Source: a virus
Direction: 5' to 3' (one strand)
IMG/VR virus record: IMGVR_UViG_3300023172_000008
Location: 1-64,000 of that record
DNA: 64,000 bases
Shown here: positions 24,543-33,278 of the stretch, piece after piece
Layout of the letters: each line of letters begins with the position of its first letter
Numbering within the stretch: the first letter of the stretch is position 1
Program-made: the position numbers and the translations under genes
The notes under the pieces: generated by a model
Told to the model about the DNA's origin: nothing
Seen by the model: only the letters and a program-made list of their open reading frames with translations
Database searches by the model: none

Positions 24543-25761
24543 TTACCCTACTGTTGCAAACAATGGATTTATCTATTGTGCGCCTTACGGATTAAACGAT
24601 GTAATTAATTACATGATAAAGTTTGATCCTAACACGTATCAAGTAACTCGGATTCCTTTAGAAGTTAATAACTCTACAGAAAAATGGCAGAATGGTATTG
24701 TTTACCGTAACTTAATTTATTTTCTACCCTATAATGAAAGTAAAATATTAGTGTTAAACACAGATGACGATAGTGTAGAATATATTGAATTAAATGTTGT
24801 AGGAAGAGGAAAATATATCCAAGGACATATTTTTGATAATCGTATAATTGCATTGCCGTACGGCGAACACGAGTCATATAACTGGGCATTAGATTTCAAT
24901 ATGGATACTAATGAAGTTAAGTTAAATTATTTAGAAGTAGATGACGATACTAAACGCTGGCACACTACACAAATGCTAGACGGATACATAATTGGTTTGC
25001 CGCGTGGAGAAGATTTAGAAACACATTTTAATCACGGCATTGTATATGACTGCTTTGATAATTCTTATGAACTAACAAATTTAGTTGATAAATGGGCAGA
25101 CTACGATAAAGAAAAATACTGCAACAAAAAATTTACTACTGTGGCAAAAGCAAACAAAAAATTATACGCTCCGCCGTATAGCGAATATCCTGGGTTTGAT
25201 ATTTTAGCAACTTATAAAACTAGATCTTTTGCTACTAGCGAATCTTGGTCTTTTACAAAAACTGGTATTACGTCTACTAGCAGAAAGTACTTTACACACG
25301 TTGTTGCTAGTAATGGCAAAATATTCTTTCCACCGGCAGGACACGACGAAGACTGGAGTGAAATGTTAATTATTGATAGTAACACAGACAAGTGGCACAT
25401 TAAAGATTTAGGCATAGGCAAAGAAAGTAAAAAATATTTTGCTGGGGTAGAAAACAGTCAAGGTAAATTGTATTTTATTCCAAGAGGTGGCTGTGTATGT
25501 GAGCCTGAGGATACTTGGAAAAGTCAAGGCGACCTAGCAGAAGTATTAGTAGTAGATACAAATACAGAAGAACACTATACAGTCGATGTTGGTGAATACT
25601 TTAAAGACAATACTACTATTGAAAAATATAATAAATGTGTTATAATTAACGATATTATATATGCTTTTCCATACGGAGAAAGCGACAGTTTCCAAACTAT
25701 ATTAGTGTTTGACACTATTAAAGAAAAAGTTATCAAAACAATAGACTTAAACAATGTATAA
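24523..25761 (+). CDS. Beta-propeller-like protein
   Basis: A 412-residue protein that I start at TTG 24523, because GGAG lies six bases upstream; GTG 24505 is an alternative. It overlaps the kinase gene by 20 bases. Repeats of about 55 residues carry the motif xhhhxPxGxxxxxxxhhxFD, as in IYCAPYGLNDVINYMIKFD and IIGLPRGEDLETHFNHGIVYD, indicating a propeller with about seven blades. It has the same repeat style as the protein at 17759 and the next gene. No signal peptide or catalytic motif is visible. Confidence 0.62.
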   Translation: MTPQAFSYPTVANNGFIYCAPYGLNDVINYMIKFDPNTYQVTRIPLEVNNSTEKWQNGIVYRNLIYFLPYNESKILVLNTDDDSVEYIELNVVGRGKYIQGHIFDNRIIALPYGEHESYNWALDFNMDTNEVKLNYLEVDDDTKRWHTTQMLDGYIIGLPRGEDLETHFNHGIVYDCFDNSYELTNLVDKWADYDKEKYCNKKFTTVAKANKKLYAPPYSEYPGFDILATYKTRSFATSESWSFTKTGITSTSRKYFTHVVASNGKIFFPPAGHDEDWSEMLIIDSNTDKWHIKDLGIGKESKKYFAGVENSQGKLYFIPRGGCVCEPEDTWKSQGDLAEVLVVDTNTEEHYTVDVGEYFKDNTTIEKYNKCVIINDIIYAFPYGESDSFQTILVFDTIKEKVIKTIDLNNV

Positions 25762-26890
25762 AGCATTTGAAGATTTTTATAAAGAAGCACGTATTAGACA
25801 TCTTGTACTAGAAGTAAACAAGGACGAATTAGTTAGTCCTCCATTTGGTACTCAAAACAATCCGTCATACGATATGTGTGCATTCTATAAAGATCACACC
25901 ACACTTGTATCACTTGATGTTCCAAATGCAACTAGCAAATTTAATGCAGTCGGTGTTACTGACGATAGCATATGGCTTATACCTTATGGCATTTATGATG
26001 ACTTAAATGTTGTAGTACAAATAAAAGATAAAACGCCTATCTATCATAAACTAGATAAAAAAGGCAAAGGACAATTTTATAGTGTTGCTAGTCACGGCAA
26101 TACCGCTTGTAGTTTTCCATTAGGTTATGAAGATACGCAATTCTTGATTTACATTAACAATAATAAAGTTAAAACTATCGACGTTGACACAAATGAAAAG
26201 AAAGCACACATGGGTACTGTTTATTGTAACGGAAGTTATTACAGTATGCCAAGAGGTGAAAGTGTTCATTATTCAAACATACTAGAGTTTGACGGTAAGA
26301 AGGTAATCAAACACAAATTGAATTTACCTAAAGTATCACGCAAATATACTGATGCTGTTGTTGTAGGTAACAAACTTTTTAGTTTACCATTTGGCGAAAC
26401 AGCAGGATTAAATGAAGTAATTGAGTTTGATACAAAAACAAAAGAATACAGATTATGGAAATTAAACGTAGACGACTTTGCTAAAAAATATAACACACAA
26501 GTATTAGTTGATGATGTTATTATTGGATTACCGTACGGTGATGAAGATAGTAATGATAGCGATAAAGGTATAATCTTTGATACTATTACAAAAGAAAGTT
26601 TTCAATTTAGTATAAAAGAATCTTATGGTGGTAAATTTAGATATCGTAGTGGTATTGCTTATAAAGGGTCTGCATACTTTTTACCAGCAGGAACCCCAGG
26701 GTGTGCCCTTTATAAAATTGACACAAACGGTATTTGGATATCAAAAACATATCCAGATAATTTAATGTTTGGAAGACCTGTAATTTACAACGATGAAATA
26801 CATACTATTGTATATAACACGCACGATAACAGTTCCAATTTAGTAAAATTAAATGACTGTTTAGACATAGAAACGGTGTCTATACTATGA
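25754..26890 (+). CDS. Beta-propeller-like protein, tandem paralogue
   Basis: A 378-residue protein overlapping the preceding propeller gene by eight bases and the next radical SAM gene by four. Blades repeat the same turn, for example SYYSMPRGESVHYSNILEFD, KLFSLPFGETAGLNEVIEFD and IIGLPYGDEDSNDSDKG. A short N-terminal extension (FEDFYKEARIRHLVLEV) precedes the first blade. The tandem arrangement points to gene duplication. It could be a scaffold or carbohydrate-binding component that acts with the flanking radical SAM enzymes; this is inference from position. Confidence 0.62.
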   Translation: MYKAFEDFYKEARIRHLVLEVNKDELVSPPFGTQNNPSYDMCAFYKDHTTLVSLDVPNATSKFNAVGVTDDSIWLIPYGIYDDLNVVVQIKDKTPIYHKLDKKGKGQFYSVASHGNTACSFPLGYEDTQFLIYINNNKVKTIDVDTNEKKAHMGTVYCNGSYYSMPRGESVHYSNILEFDGKKVIKHKLNLPKVSRKYTDAVVVGNKLFSLPFGETAGLNEVIEFDTKTKEYRLWKLNVDDFAKKYNTQVLVDDVIIGLPYGDEDSNDSDKGIIFDTITKESFQFSIKESYGGKFRYRSGIAYKGSAYFLPAGTPGCALYKIDTNGIWISKTYPDNLMFGRPVIYNDEIHTIVYNTHDNSSNLVKLNDCLDIETVSIL

Positions 26891-28005
26891 AGTGTTACGC
26901 ACCTTGGCATAGTATTTTGGTACGTTTTAATGGTGATATTGTACCCGACGGAGTGTATGCAAATCGCTACGGTAACGTGCTAGAATCGTCTTTAAACACC
27001 GTCTTAAACAGCATTACAGCGTCATACACAAAGGATTCTATACGTAAGGGTCAGTTACCACCCGAGTGCGATAAATGCCGCTTAAAAGAGGCTACAGTAG
27101 GTCATAGCAGGCGTTTATTCTTCCGTGATATACTAAATCCAATGTTGGAAAATACCAATTACGATTACACCAAAAACTTCCATGACATATACTTTTTGGA
27201 ATTCAATATGAGCAATATCTGTAATTTGAAATGTCGTATGTGCAATGGTATTAGTTCAAGTGCTTGGGTCAAAGAAGAATTGAAATTGGCCGAACTAAAC
27301 AAAGATTATAATAGGCCAGTAGATCATCCAGAGTTTGGTTATACAAATAAAAGCGATCAAATTATTGCAAAACTATTTGAAGATCCTACACCATTTATGA
27401 ACTTGCGTTACCTAAGCATCAAAGGCGGGGAACCGTATATGGAACCTTCAAACAAAACTATTCTTAAAAAGTTTATTGACTTAGGTATTGCTAAAAACAT
27501 TACACTTGATTGGACTACTAATGGAACCATTGTTGACGATGAAGTACACGAACTTGCAAAACAGTTTGGCCATACAAAATGGACCGTAAGTGTTGAAGGA
27601 ACTGGTAAACTATACGAATATATTAGAGGTGGAAATAATTTTACGTTTGAGCAATTAAACGAAAATCTAAAACACTACAATTTTGATAGAGTTATTATTG
27701 CTGTTACTGTTATGGCGTATAATATTGCACACTTACATAAAATTCAAGAATGGTACGATAGTGTTAAAAAAGATAATTGGTCAATCTACTTTAATAATGT
27801 AGTTGTACAACCGCCATATCTAAATCCAAGAGTTTTACCTAACAGCATTTTAGAAAACATTGAACACAAATTTGATTTTGTAAATTATACAAATAATGAT
27901 ACAAATTTAACTGAAACTTTTGTACAGTATACAAAAGATCTCGATAAGTTACGCAATACAAACGTACTTGATCATTGTCCTGAACTTAGTAGTCTGTTTG
28001 AATAG
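26887..28005 (+). CDS. Radical SAM protein with reduced N-terminal twitch domain
   Basis: A 372-residue protein with the radical SAM motif CNLKCRMC (Cys112, 116, 119) and KGGEPY. The N-terminus starts KCYAPWHSILVRFNGDIVP, parallel to the twitch domains of its paralogues, and keeps Cys3 and the CDKC pair (Cys61, Cys64). The central Cys-Cys pair expected near residue 20 is replaced by PDG. With only three Cys left, the auxiliary cluster may be differently ligated or lost. The C-terminal part resembles its paralogues (NPRVLPNSILENIE). The 3' end overlaps the convergent dehydrogenase gene by 20 bases. Confidence 0.82.
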   Translation: MKCYAPWHSILVRFNGDIVPDGVYANRYGNVLESSLNTVLNSITASYTKDSIRKGQLPPECDKCRLKEATVGHSRRLFFRDILNPMLENTNYDYTKNFHDIYFLEFNMSNICNLKCRMCNGISSSAWVKEELKLAELNKDYNRPVDHPEFGYTNKSDQIIAKLFEDPTPFMNLRYLSIKGGEPYMEPSNKTILKKFIDLGIAKNITLDWTTNGTIVDDEVHELAKQFGHTKWTVSVEGTGKLYEYIRGGNNFTFEQLNENLKHYNFDRVIIAVTVMAYNIAHLHKIQEWYDSVKKDNWSIYFNNVVVQPPYLNPRVLPNSILENIEHKFDFVNYTNNDTNLTETFVQYTKDLDKLRNTNVLDHCPELSSLFE

Positions 28006-28534
28006 GATCAACAGCAAGATAATGAATGTTCATGTTACGTGGACTATCAATTAGCCATTTAACAAGTTTACCTGCGTCAAGCAAACTAATCTTTTTCCTA
28101 TCACTTTTATTGTTTGTTGTTTTAGAATCAAGTTGACCAAAAGCAATATTGCTTACACGAACTTTACTATTCCCAAATGCACAATAGTTTGAATACATTT
28201 TACTTGCTTCGTCTAACGCAGTTTTACTTTCAAGATAACCTTCTGGACTATAACCGTCACGCCAGTAACTTGTTGTACTAGAAATGTTAATTATATGTAA
28301 CCCTTTAAACGTTTTGTAAACTTTATGCAACAGTTTTTCTTGTCCGCTGTCTGGTATTAATAAACTATTAACAAACACATCTGCATTTTTAACATAGTCA
28401 GCAATAGCATCTAAGTCAGTCATATCCCAACCATTGTGTCTACCTATAAACTCAACATTATTATGATTATATGCTTCAAAGATTCCTTTAGAAAGGCCTT
28501 CGTAGTTTGGGTTTCCTGTTACAATTATTCGCAT
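27986..28534 (-). CDS. Short-chain dehydrogenase/epimerase-like protein
   Basis: A 182-residue protein with an N-terminal NAD(P)-binding strand and glycine segment (IIVTGNPNYEGLSKG), the catalytic Ser in INISSTTSYW and the YxxxK pair (Tyr100, Lys104 in GYLESK), all features of short-chain dehydrogenases. It is shorter than the usual 250 residues. The FVNSLL strand replaces the usual NNAG. A sugar or alcohol oxidoreductase role is plausible given the nucleotide-sugar dehydrogenase in the same operon. It is the last gene of the operon that starts at 38844 and overlaps the upstream radical SAM gene by 10 bases. Confidence 0.72.
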   Translation of the reverse strand: MRIIVTGNPNYEGLSKGIFEAYNHNNVEFIGRHNGWDMTDLDAIADYVKNADVFVNSLLIPDSGQEKLLHKVYKTFKGLHIINISSTTSYWRDGYSPEGYLESKTALDEASKMYSNYCAFGNSKVRVSNIAFGQLDSKTTNNKSDRKKISLLDAGKLVKWLIDSPRNMNIHYLAVDPIQTDY

Positions 28535-29430
28535 AACTCTTTCCTAATGTATATATCGCTCAAACAACTACATACACTTTTACCACATACAATTTCTTTT
28601 TCGGGTAATTTGTAACGTTCTAGATTTCCTAATGCGCCGCCATATTGACAGTCTGCTCTATATATGTTTCCCCACATATCAATATTAATTCCATCAATGC
28701 CTGCCCAACATTTCCAATTCCTAAAACGATTTTTACTTTCTGATATTAAATCATTGGCAGTTACAGGTGAATCATCTAACAGCAATTCTCCTCTGTGTAA
28801 CTGTGCGTCTGGAAGGTTAGTAAAGAAAGGCCAATTCTTAATTGTGTCTAATTGGTCTTGTGTGTAGTTTGCTGGTGTATTTGTAATTGCATCTATGTTA
28901 GACTTATCTAAAATTATTTTAGGCCATACACTAACATTATCACTGCTTGAATATAGTTCTTCTGCAATGTCAAACATTTCATTAAAGTTTTCAGGCGACA
29001 ACATTAGATTAACAAATACAGGACAATAACTTTCTTGTATTACTTCTTTAATATGTTCTAGATTAGCAAACTCTGGATGGTATGAAATAATATAACCGTC
29101 TGTGTACTTGCTTATTTCTTTGTAATATTTTACACGCTGACTGCCGTTAGTTAGAAAACTAAATGTGTGACCTTGTTTTTTTACAAGTTTAGCAAGATCT
29201 AAAAAATGTTTCCAGTATGTAGGTTCGCCGCCACTCACTCTATAACAGATTTCTTTTGGTACTTTAAAATTTTCAACAAAACGTTTTACTGTTTCCCATT
29301 GGGGTTGTCCAGTACTTCCGTTGTGTAAATGATCCGGACAATAGGAACAGCGATAGTTACACTTGTTACTTAATGTCCAACTAACAAGAAACCATTCTTC
29401 TTTTGCTTTGTTTTGGTACTCTAATTTCAT
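28525..29430 (-). CDS. Radical SAM protein with C-terminal SPASM-like domain
   Basis: A 301-residue protein with the cluster motif CNYRCSYC (Cys24, 28, 31), VSGGEPTYW for SAM binding and a Cys-rich C-terminus (KCWAG, ADCQYGG, VCGKSVCSC, ELCE) that fits a SPASM or twitch domain with auxiliary clusters. The start SWTLSNKCNYRCSYC parallels SWILGRFCNYKCSYC of the gene at 35139, so the two are paralogues. Enzymes of this architecture often modify peptides (thioether, epimerisation) or sugars. It overlaps genes on both sides. Confidence 0.84.
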   Translation of the reverse strand: MKLEYQNKAKEEWFLVSWTLSNKCNYRCSYCPDHLHNGSTGQPQWETVKRFVENFKVPKEICYRVSGGEPTYWKHFLDLAKLVKKQGHTFSFLTNGSQRVKYYKEISKYTDGYIISYHPEFANLEHIKEVIQESYCPVFVNLMLSPENFNEMFDIAEELYSSSDNVSVWPKIILDKSNIDAITNTPANYTQDQLDTIKNWPFFTNLPDAQLHRGELLLDDSPVTANDLISESKNRFRNWKCWAGIDGINIDMWGNIYRADCQYGGALGNLERYKLPEKEIVCGKSVCSCLSDIYIRKELCE

Positions 29431-30083
29431 TCTGCCATTGTGTTGTCTAGTATTAATTTTTGTGTACGCTCATTTAGTTTTACTGTTAAAATAAGACTAT
29501 ACAAGTTATCACTAAAACTAAACACACTATGATCTAATTGGAAGTTTGTGAAGTAAACATACCCTGCTTCTGGATATAAAGGTTTACCGTCAACTAACTG
29601 TACATAATTCTCAGGACTGCATCTGCCAAATACTACTAATAGTCTAAAGTATTCTGGACTAGTTCCGTGAAAATCTCTATGTGGTGGGAAAAATCCACCT
29701 TGATCAATACGTAATAAATGTACACGCCCGATGTCTGGCGAAAATATATCTACTAGTTTTGCAATTTCAGGAATTTTATTATACACTTCTGTAGGTGTAT
29801 TAAAGTTTTCTTCCTTCATTTCAACATTGTGATATTTTTGCATATGGCCAAAACTATTAAGATGATAATTGTCCATTACATCACCTGAATGACTAGTTAC
29901 AGGTAATCCCCAACGATTATTATGCTTGTCTTTTTTAACATTATAAGGACACCAGTTATTTTTAAACTGTTCTAACTGCTGTTCAACAGCATGATGATCA
30001 ATATGCCATTTGAGTTTTACTTGGTTACCTAGATTAACTAGGCTTTGCCAACGCAACGCTCTTTCTATTTCATTTTGATCCAT
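29427..30083 (-). CDS. 2OG-Fe(II) oxygenase-like protein lacking the usual 2OG Arg
   Basis: A 218-residue protein with His135-x-Asp137 (PPHRDFHG) and a distal His185 (LDHSVFSF), so the iron triad is intact. Ten residues after the distal His, where the related proteins have Arg, there is Tyr195 in SDNLYSLIL. The PEAGYVYFTN strand matches the usual position before the distal His. It is the most divergent of the six. It may use another residue to hold 2-oxoglutarate (Arg120 or Arg125 are nearby in sequence) or another cosubstrate. It overlaps its neighbours by 4 and 14 bases. Confidence 0.66.
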   Translation of the reverse strand: MDQNEIERALRWQSLVNLGNQVKLKWHIDHHAVEQQLEQFKNNWCPYNVKKDKHNNRWGLPVTSHSGDVMDNYHLNSFGHMQKYHNVEMKEENFNTPTEVYNKIPEIAKLVDIFSPDIGRVHLLRIDQGGFFPPHRDFHGTSPEYFRLLVVFGRCSPENYVQLVDGKPLYPEAGYVYFTNFQLDHSVFSFSDNLYSLILTVKLNERTQKLILDNTMAE

Positions 30084-30711
30084 TATATTCCTTTCCGTAA
30101 CTGTCGCAAACTAGTTGCATAACACCGCTCCAATCATCAATTGGTTCGCTGTGTATAATTATATGTATCCTTGGTTCATTACTTTTGTTCATAACCTGGT
30201 GCATACTTCCTAAATCAATTAGTCTTGCTTCGCCTTCTTGCCATTCTACATTACCATAATTTTCAATATCAAATATTGTACCTTCTGGATGCGTTATAGC
30301 AACATTAATACCGGCTAACAGTTGTCCATTTGGATAGTCTTTATGCGGACTAATATGCCCACCCGGGTCAACTATCATTATTCTTACCCTACCGTACTTT
30401 TTAAAAGGTATATTCTCAGTAATCCATTTTTTAGTTAAAGGAAAATACTTTGCAACATCAGTCCAAGTTTTTTCTCCTAACATAAATCCCTTTTCTTTGT
30501 ATGCTTGATCACTGTCGGTCATTGTTGAACTATGACCGTGTAGTGTTAAACTACGCCACCCTTTACCATAATCTTCTCTATGTGGTACTGCAAGATGTAA
30601 ACTTTGCAATATTTCTTCTCGCATAGCACCGCTTGGCTTTGGTACATCTAATCGTAATGTAGCAAGTCCGCTTTCATGTCTAATCCAATTAAACTGTTCG
30701 ACTAGATCCAT
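30070..30711 (-). CDS. 2OG-Fe(II) oxygenase-like protein, second subtype
   Basis: A 213-residue protein with His123-x-Asp125 (SPHKDYP), distal His171 (SMHQVMNK) and Arg181 (EPRIHII). It shares YGKGWRSLTLHG, LTKKWIT, GRVRIMIVDPGGHI and THPEGT with the oxygenase at 22299 and clearly belongs to the same subtype, though they sit in different operons. A duplicated pair with divergent N-termini suggests related but distinct substrates. It overlaps the downstream oxygenase and the upstream methyltransferase-like gene. Confidence 0.77.
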   Translation of the reverse strand: MDLVEQFNWIRHESGLATLRLDVPKPSGAMREEILQSLHLAVPHREDYGKGWRSLTLHGHSSTMTDSDQAYKEKGFMLGEKTWTDVAKYFPLTKKWITENIPFKKYGRVRIMIVDPGGHISPHKDYPNGQLLAGINVAITHPEGTIFDIENYGNVEWQEGEARLIDLGSMHQVMNKSNEPRIHIIIHSEPIDDWSGVMQLVCDSYGKEYNGSK

Positions 30712-31385
30712 GGTAACACCTTAAACTTATCATCAAGTTTCATATCAACTAGTTCTCTAGCAGGGGCTTGGAAATATATACCGTTAACAGTACACATATC
30801 AACATACCATTCAATTTTATCTTCTGCTAGTACTTGCATTAATTTATTTTGCCTTGTTAGTCTTGCTTTTGCATCAAACATAATACAATTAGGCAAATAT
30901 AAAAATATATTACTTAAACAAAATAATCCTGTTTCACCTTTGCACTTACGCAAAAACTTACGCACTTCTTCTAAATCAAACACATCAAGTTCGTAATATT
31001 CTGTTGATGTCATATTAAATGCTTTTTGATGATTTTGTAAAGCCTTAGGACTAATATCAATAACATACATATACTTAGATTCAATTTGATCTACAGTATT
31101 GCCACTTGCTAATACAACAGCACAGTCTGGTTTTAAATCTGTTTTAAGTGTTTGTTCTGTATTTTTTCTAAAGTAAACATTATAATTTAATAAACTATTT
31201 AAAATAGCCATATCCTTAACTGTATATTTTTCTTCAAGAAAAATTGTACCAATTGGTGTGCCTTCTGTTTTAGAATATGAAATATCTCCCTGACAATTTC
31301 CTGTGTGAAATTCAGTAATATTTCTTGCTATATTGTTTAGACTATTATTTTTATAGTCTACTTCTTTCCACGTAATATTATTCAT
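30702..31385 (-). CDS. Possible SAM-dependent methyltransferase
   Basis: A 227-residue protein starting at the ATG (MNNITWKEV) that overlaps the upstream stop by eight bases; the frame is open for 57 bases more but without need. The middle has a strand-loop-strand pattern (CAVVLASGNTVDQI, then YMYVIDISPKALQNHQKAF) in which an acidic residue follows the second strand, as in class I methyltransferases. A later LFCLSNIFLYLP could be motif IV. The glycine-rich loop is weak. The assignment is tentative; the alternative is another Rossmann-fold enzyme. Confidence 0.42.
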   Translation of the reverse strand: MNNITWKEVDYKNNSLNNIARNITEFHTGNCQGDISYSKTEGTPIGTIFLEEKYTVKDMAILNSLLNYNVYFRKNTEQTLKTDLKPDCAVVLASGNTVDQIESKYMYVIDISPKALQNHQKAFNMTSTEYYELDVFDLEEVRKFLRKCKGETGLFCLSNIFLYLPNCIMFDAKARLTRQNKLMQVLAEDKIEWYVDMCTVNGIYFQAPARELVDMKLDDKFKVLPWI

Positions 31386-31965
31386 TTTCAATTTTATATA
31401 ACGGCATTGCAAACTTTTTGCCATCATATTCCACTTCAACATACTTTTCTACAAGACCTATGTGCCACGAATCAATAGTATTATCTGTTATAGTTAAATT
31501 GCCACTAGTAATATTTCCATGTGTAATTAAATTTCCTTTACTATCAAGTTTTAATCTAGCACTCATATCGTCATTGTCAGATAACGCTATAATCATTTCA
31601 GTAGCAACTGCACCTTGTTTATTATAATCGTCTGCTACAAAAAATTGGATAGCGCCTGTTAACGGACTTTCACTATGACAGTAACCTAAACTATTGCCTG
31701 GTTTAGTTCTTGCGTAAACTTGAAACCCACCCAATGTATCACCTGCTTCAACTGGCAGTTTGTTAGTTTGATCTCCACGCGATTTAGAAAGTCCAATAAA
31801 GATAGGCGACTTTCCATCTGTAGCACCGTCAAGATATAATAACTGTTCGTTAGCACTTGAACGTACAACCAAGTGTCCGTTTTCTGTGTCTGTACCAATT
31901 ATAGTTTGTTTGTGTAGTTCATTTGGGTCAATATCATCGCAAACAATTTTAAATCCTACTTCCAT
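31378..31965 (-). CDS. Fibre-like structural protein embedded in the island
   Basis: A 195-residue protein unlike its enzyme neighbours. It has a fibre-type composition and repeats: ARLKLDSKGNLITHGNITSG followed by NLTITDNTID, as in phage fibre shafts, and a C-terminal KYVEVEYDGKKFAMPLYKI like small head or tail fibre tips. The N-terminal part (NGHLVVRSSANEQLLYLDG) is also beta-rich. It overlaps the upstream radical SAM gene and the downstream methyltransferase-like gene, so it is translated with them. It is therefore a candidate substrate of the modifying enzymes; this is inference. Confidence 0.6.
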   Translation of the reverse strand: MEVGFKIVCDDIDPNELHKQTIIGTDTENGHLVVRSSANEQLLYLDGATDGKSPIFIGLSKSRGDQTNKLPVEAGDTLGGFQVYARTKPGNSLGYCHSESPLTGAIQFFVADDYNKQGAVATEMIIALSDNDDMSARLKLDSKGNLITHGNITSGNLTITDNTIDSWHIGLVEKYVEVEYDGKKFAMPLYKIENE

Positions 31966-33278
31966 AATGCCTCCAGTTCAGGAAACACATCAGTTAAATT
32001 TTGTTCCCTAGTATTGTCATTGATTTTTAAATACTCTTTCATTGCAGGAAGTTTATGACTCCAGTCCTCTGAATTCATATAATCTACAAGACCAAACCAA
32101 CGTTGTCTACCATATGGATTCATTGCAAATTCCATATCACGTTGAAAACTAGTAGCAAAAGTTTCTAGTTTGATTGTTATTTCTTTTTTAAGTTCTTTAG
32201 GTAATACTCTTACATTTAGATGACTTGGCAAGTATACCAAATGCAATCCTATAAGTCCTGCACCGTATGGTGCTTTGTTAATTTTTTTAAATTTTTGTGC
32301 TAACTTCCATTCAGCAAGATCTGTAACACGATAAATGTTTAATGCTTGAACTGCACACGCAATATTAACTGTAATATTATCTGATGTTTCATCTAGCAGT
32401 TTTAGATTCTTTTCTATAGTTTCAAACTTACTAGGGTATCTAATATAATCATTTTGTTCGCCTATTGCATCTAAACTAAAATTAAATTTTACTTCTTTAA
32501 ACTGTTCCCATAATGCTATTAACTTTTCGCTTATTTCTGTACCATTTGAATTATAACGTAAAATACAGTTCTTTGCGTGACCTTCTGCAACCATAAACTC
32601 TAGTATAGCATAATGCTCCGGAATCATTAAAGGTTCGCCACCGGCAAAATACAATTCTTTAATATGCTGTGCTTGATTTTTCATCGTATCAAGGAAACTG
32701 CCTTTCTTATACCAAGTATAATCATATGAACTATCCCAGTCTTGATCTTTAAGTAACAAAGGATCTTTATACTGCGGATATTGTAGTTTCCAATCTTTAA
32801 TCCAACTTGAACTGTCATGTGGTGAACACATTACACATTTTAAATTACACATATTACCTAAACGTAAATCAAAATAAGGAATGTTTACAGGCAAACTTCC
32901 ATCAAACTGTGTTTGTGATACAATACTATCAATGTCTAAACGTCTGTTCCATACTTCTGTTTCCCAATTACGTTTACTCTTGATACCCTTTGCTTCTTCT
33001 TCAAAACACTTACGACAACTTTCAGGTACTTTATTGTTTAACATCTGTAGTCTTGTTCTACGCATATGATCACTATTCCAAACTTCTTCAATAGTATGAT
33101 CACGAACATTCATAGCAATTCCATCTTTCTTTACAAGACCTGCTGTTTTATCATCATCTTCACCCGCACCACTAGCATTAGCAGTACAACACACACGCAC
33201 ATCGCCGTTAGGACGAGTTGCTAAATGTATCCACGGTAACGGACAAAACTTATCTGAATTGTTCTTTGAATACGTCAT
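31956..33278 (-). CDS. Radical SAM protein with N-terminal twitch domain
   Basis: I start this 440-residue protein at ATG 33278; GTG 33287 is three codons upstream. The N-terminal domain has Cys12 (FCPLPWIH), Cys30-Cys31 (VRVCC) and CRKC (Cys88, Cys91), a full twitch-type set. The radical SAM motif is MCNLKCVMC (Cys144, 148, 151), followed by FAGGEPLM. The C-terminal FPELEALWK ending is shared with the paralogues at 26887 and 42186. This is the longest and most canonical of the group. It overlaps an upstream radical SAM gene by 29 bases. Confidence 0.86.
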   Translation of the reverse strand: MTYSKNNSDKFCPLPWIHLATRPNGDVRVCCTANASGAGEDDDKTAGLVKKDGIAMNVRDHTIEEVWNSDHMRRTRLQMLNNKVPESCRKCFEEEAKGIKSKRNWETEVWNRRLDIDSIVSQTQFDGSLPVNIPYFDLRLGNMCNLKCVMCSPHDSSSWIKDWKLQYPQYKDPLLLKDQDWDSSYDYTWYKKGSFLDTMKNQAQHIKELYFAGGEPLMIPEHYAILEFMVAEGHAKNCILRYNSNGTEISEKLIALWEQFKEVKFNFSLDAIGEQNDYIRYPSKFETIEKNLKLLDETSDNITVNIACAVQALNIYRVTDLAEWKLAQKFKKINKAPYGAGLIGLHLVYLPSHLNVRVLPKELKKEITIKLETFATSFQRDMEFAMNPYGRQRWFGLVDYMNSEDWSHKLPAMKEYLKINDNTREQNLTDVFPELEALWK

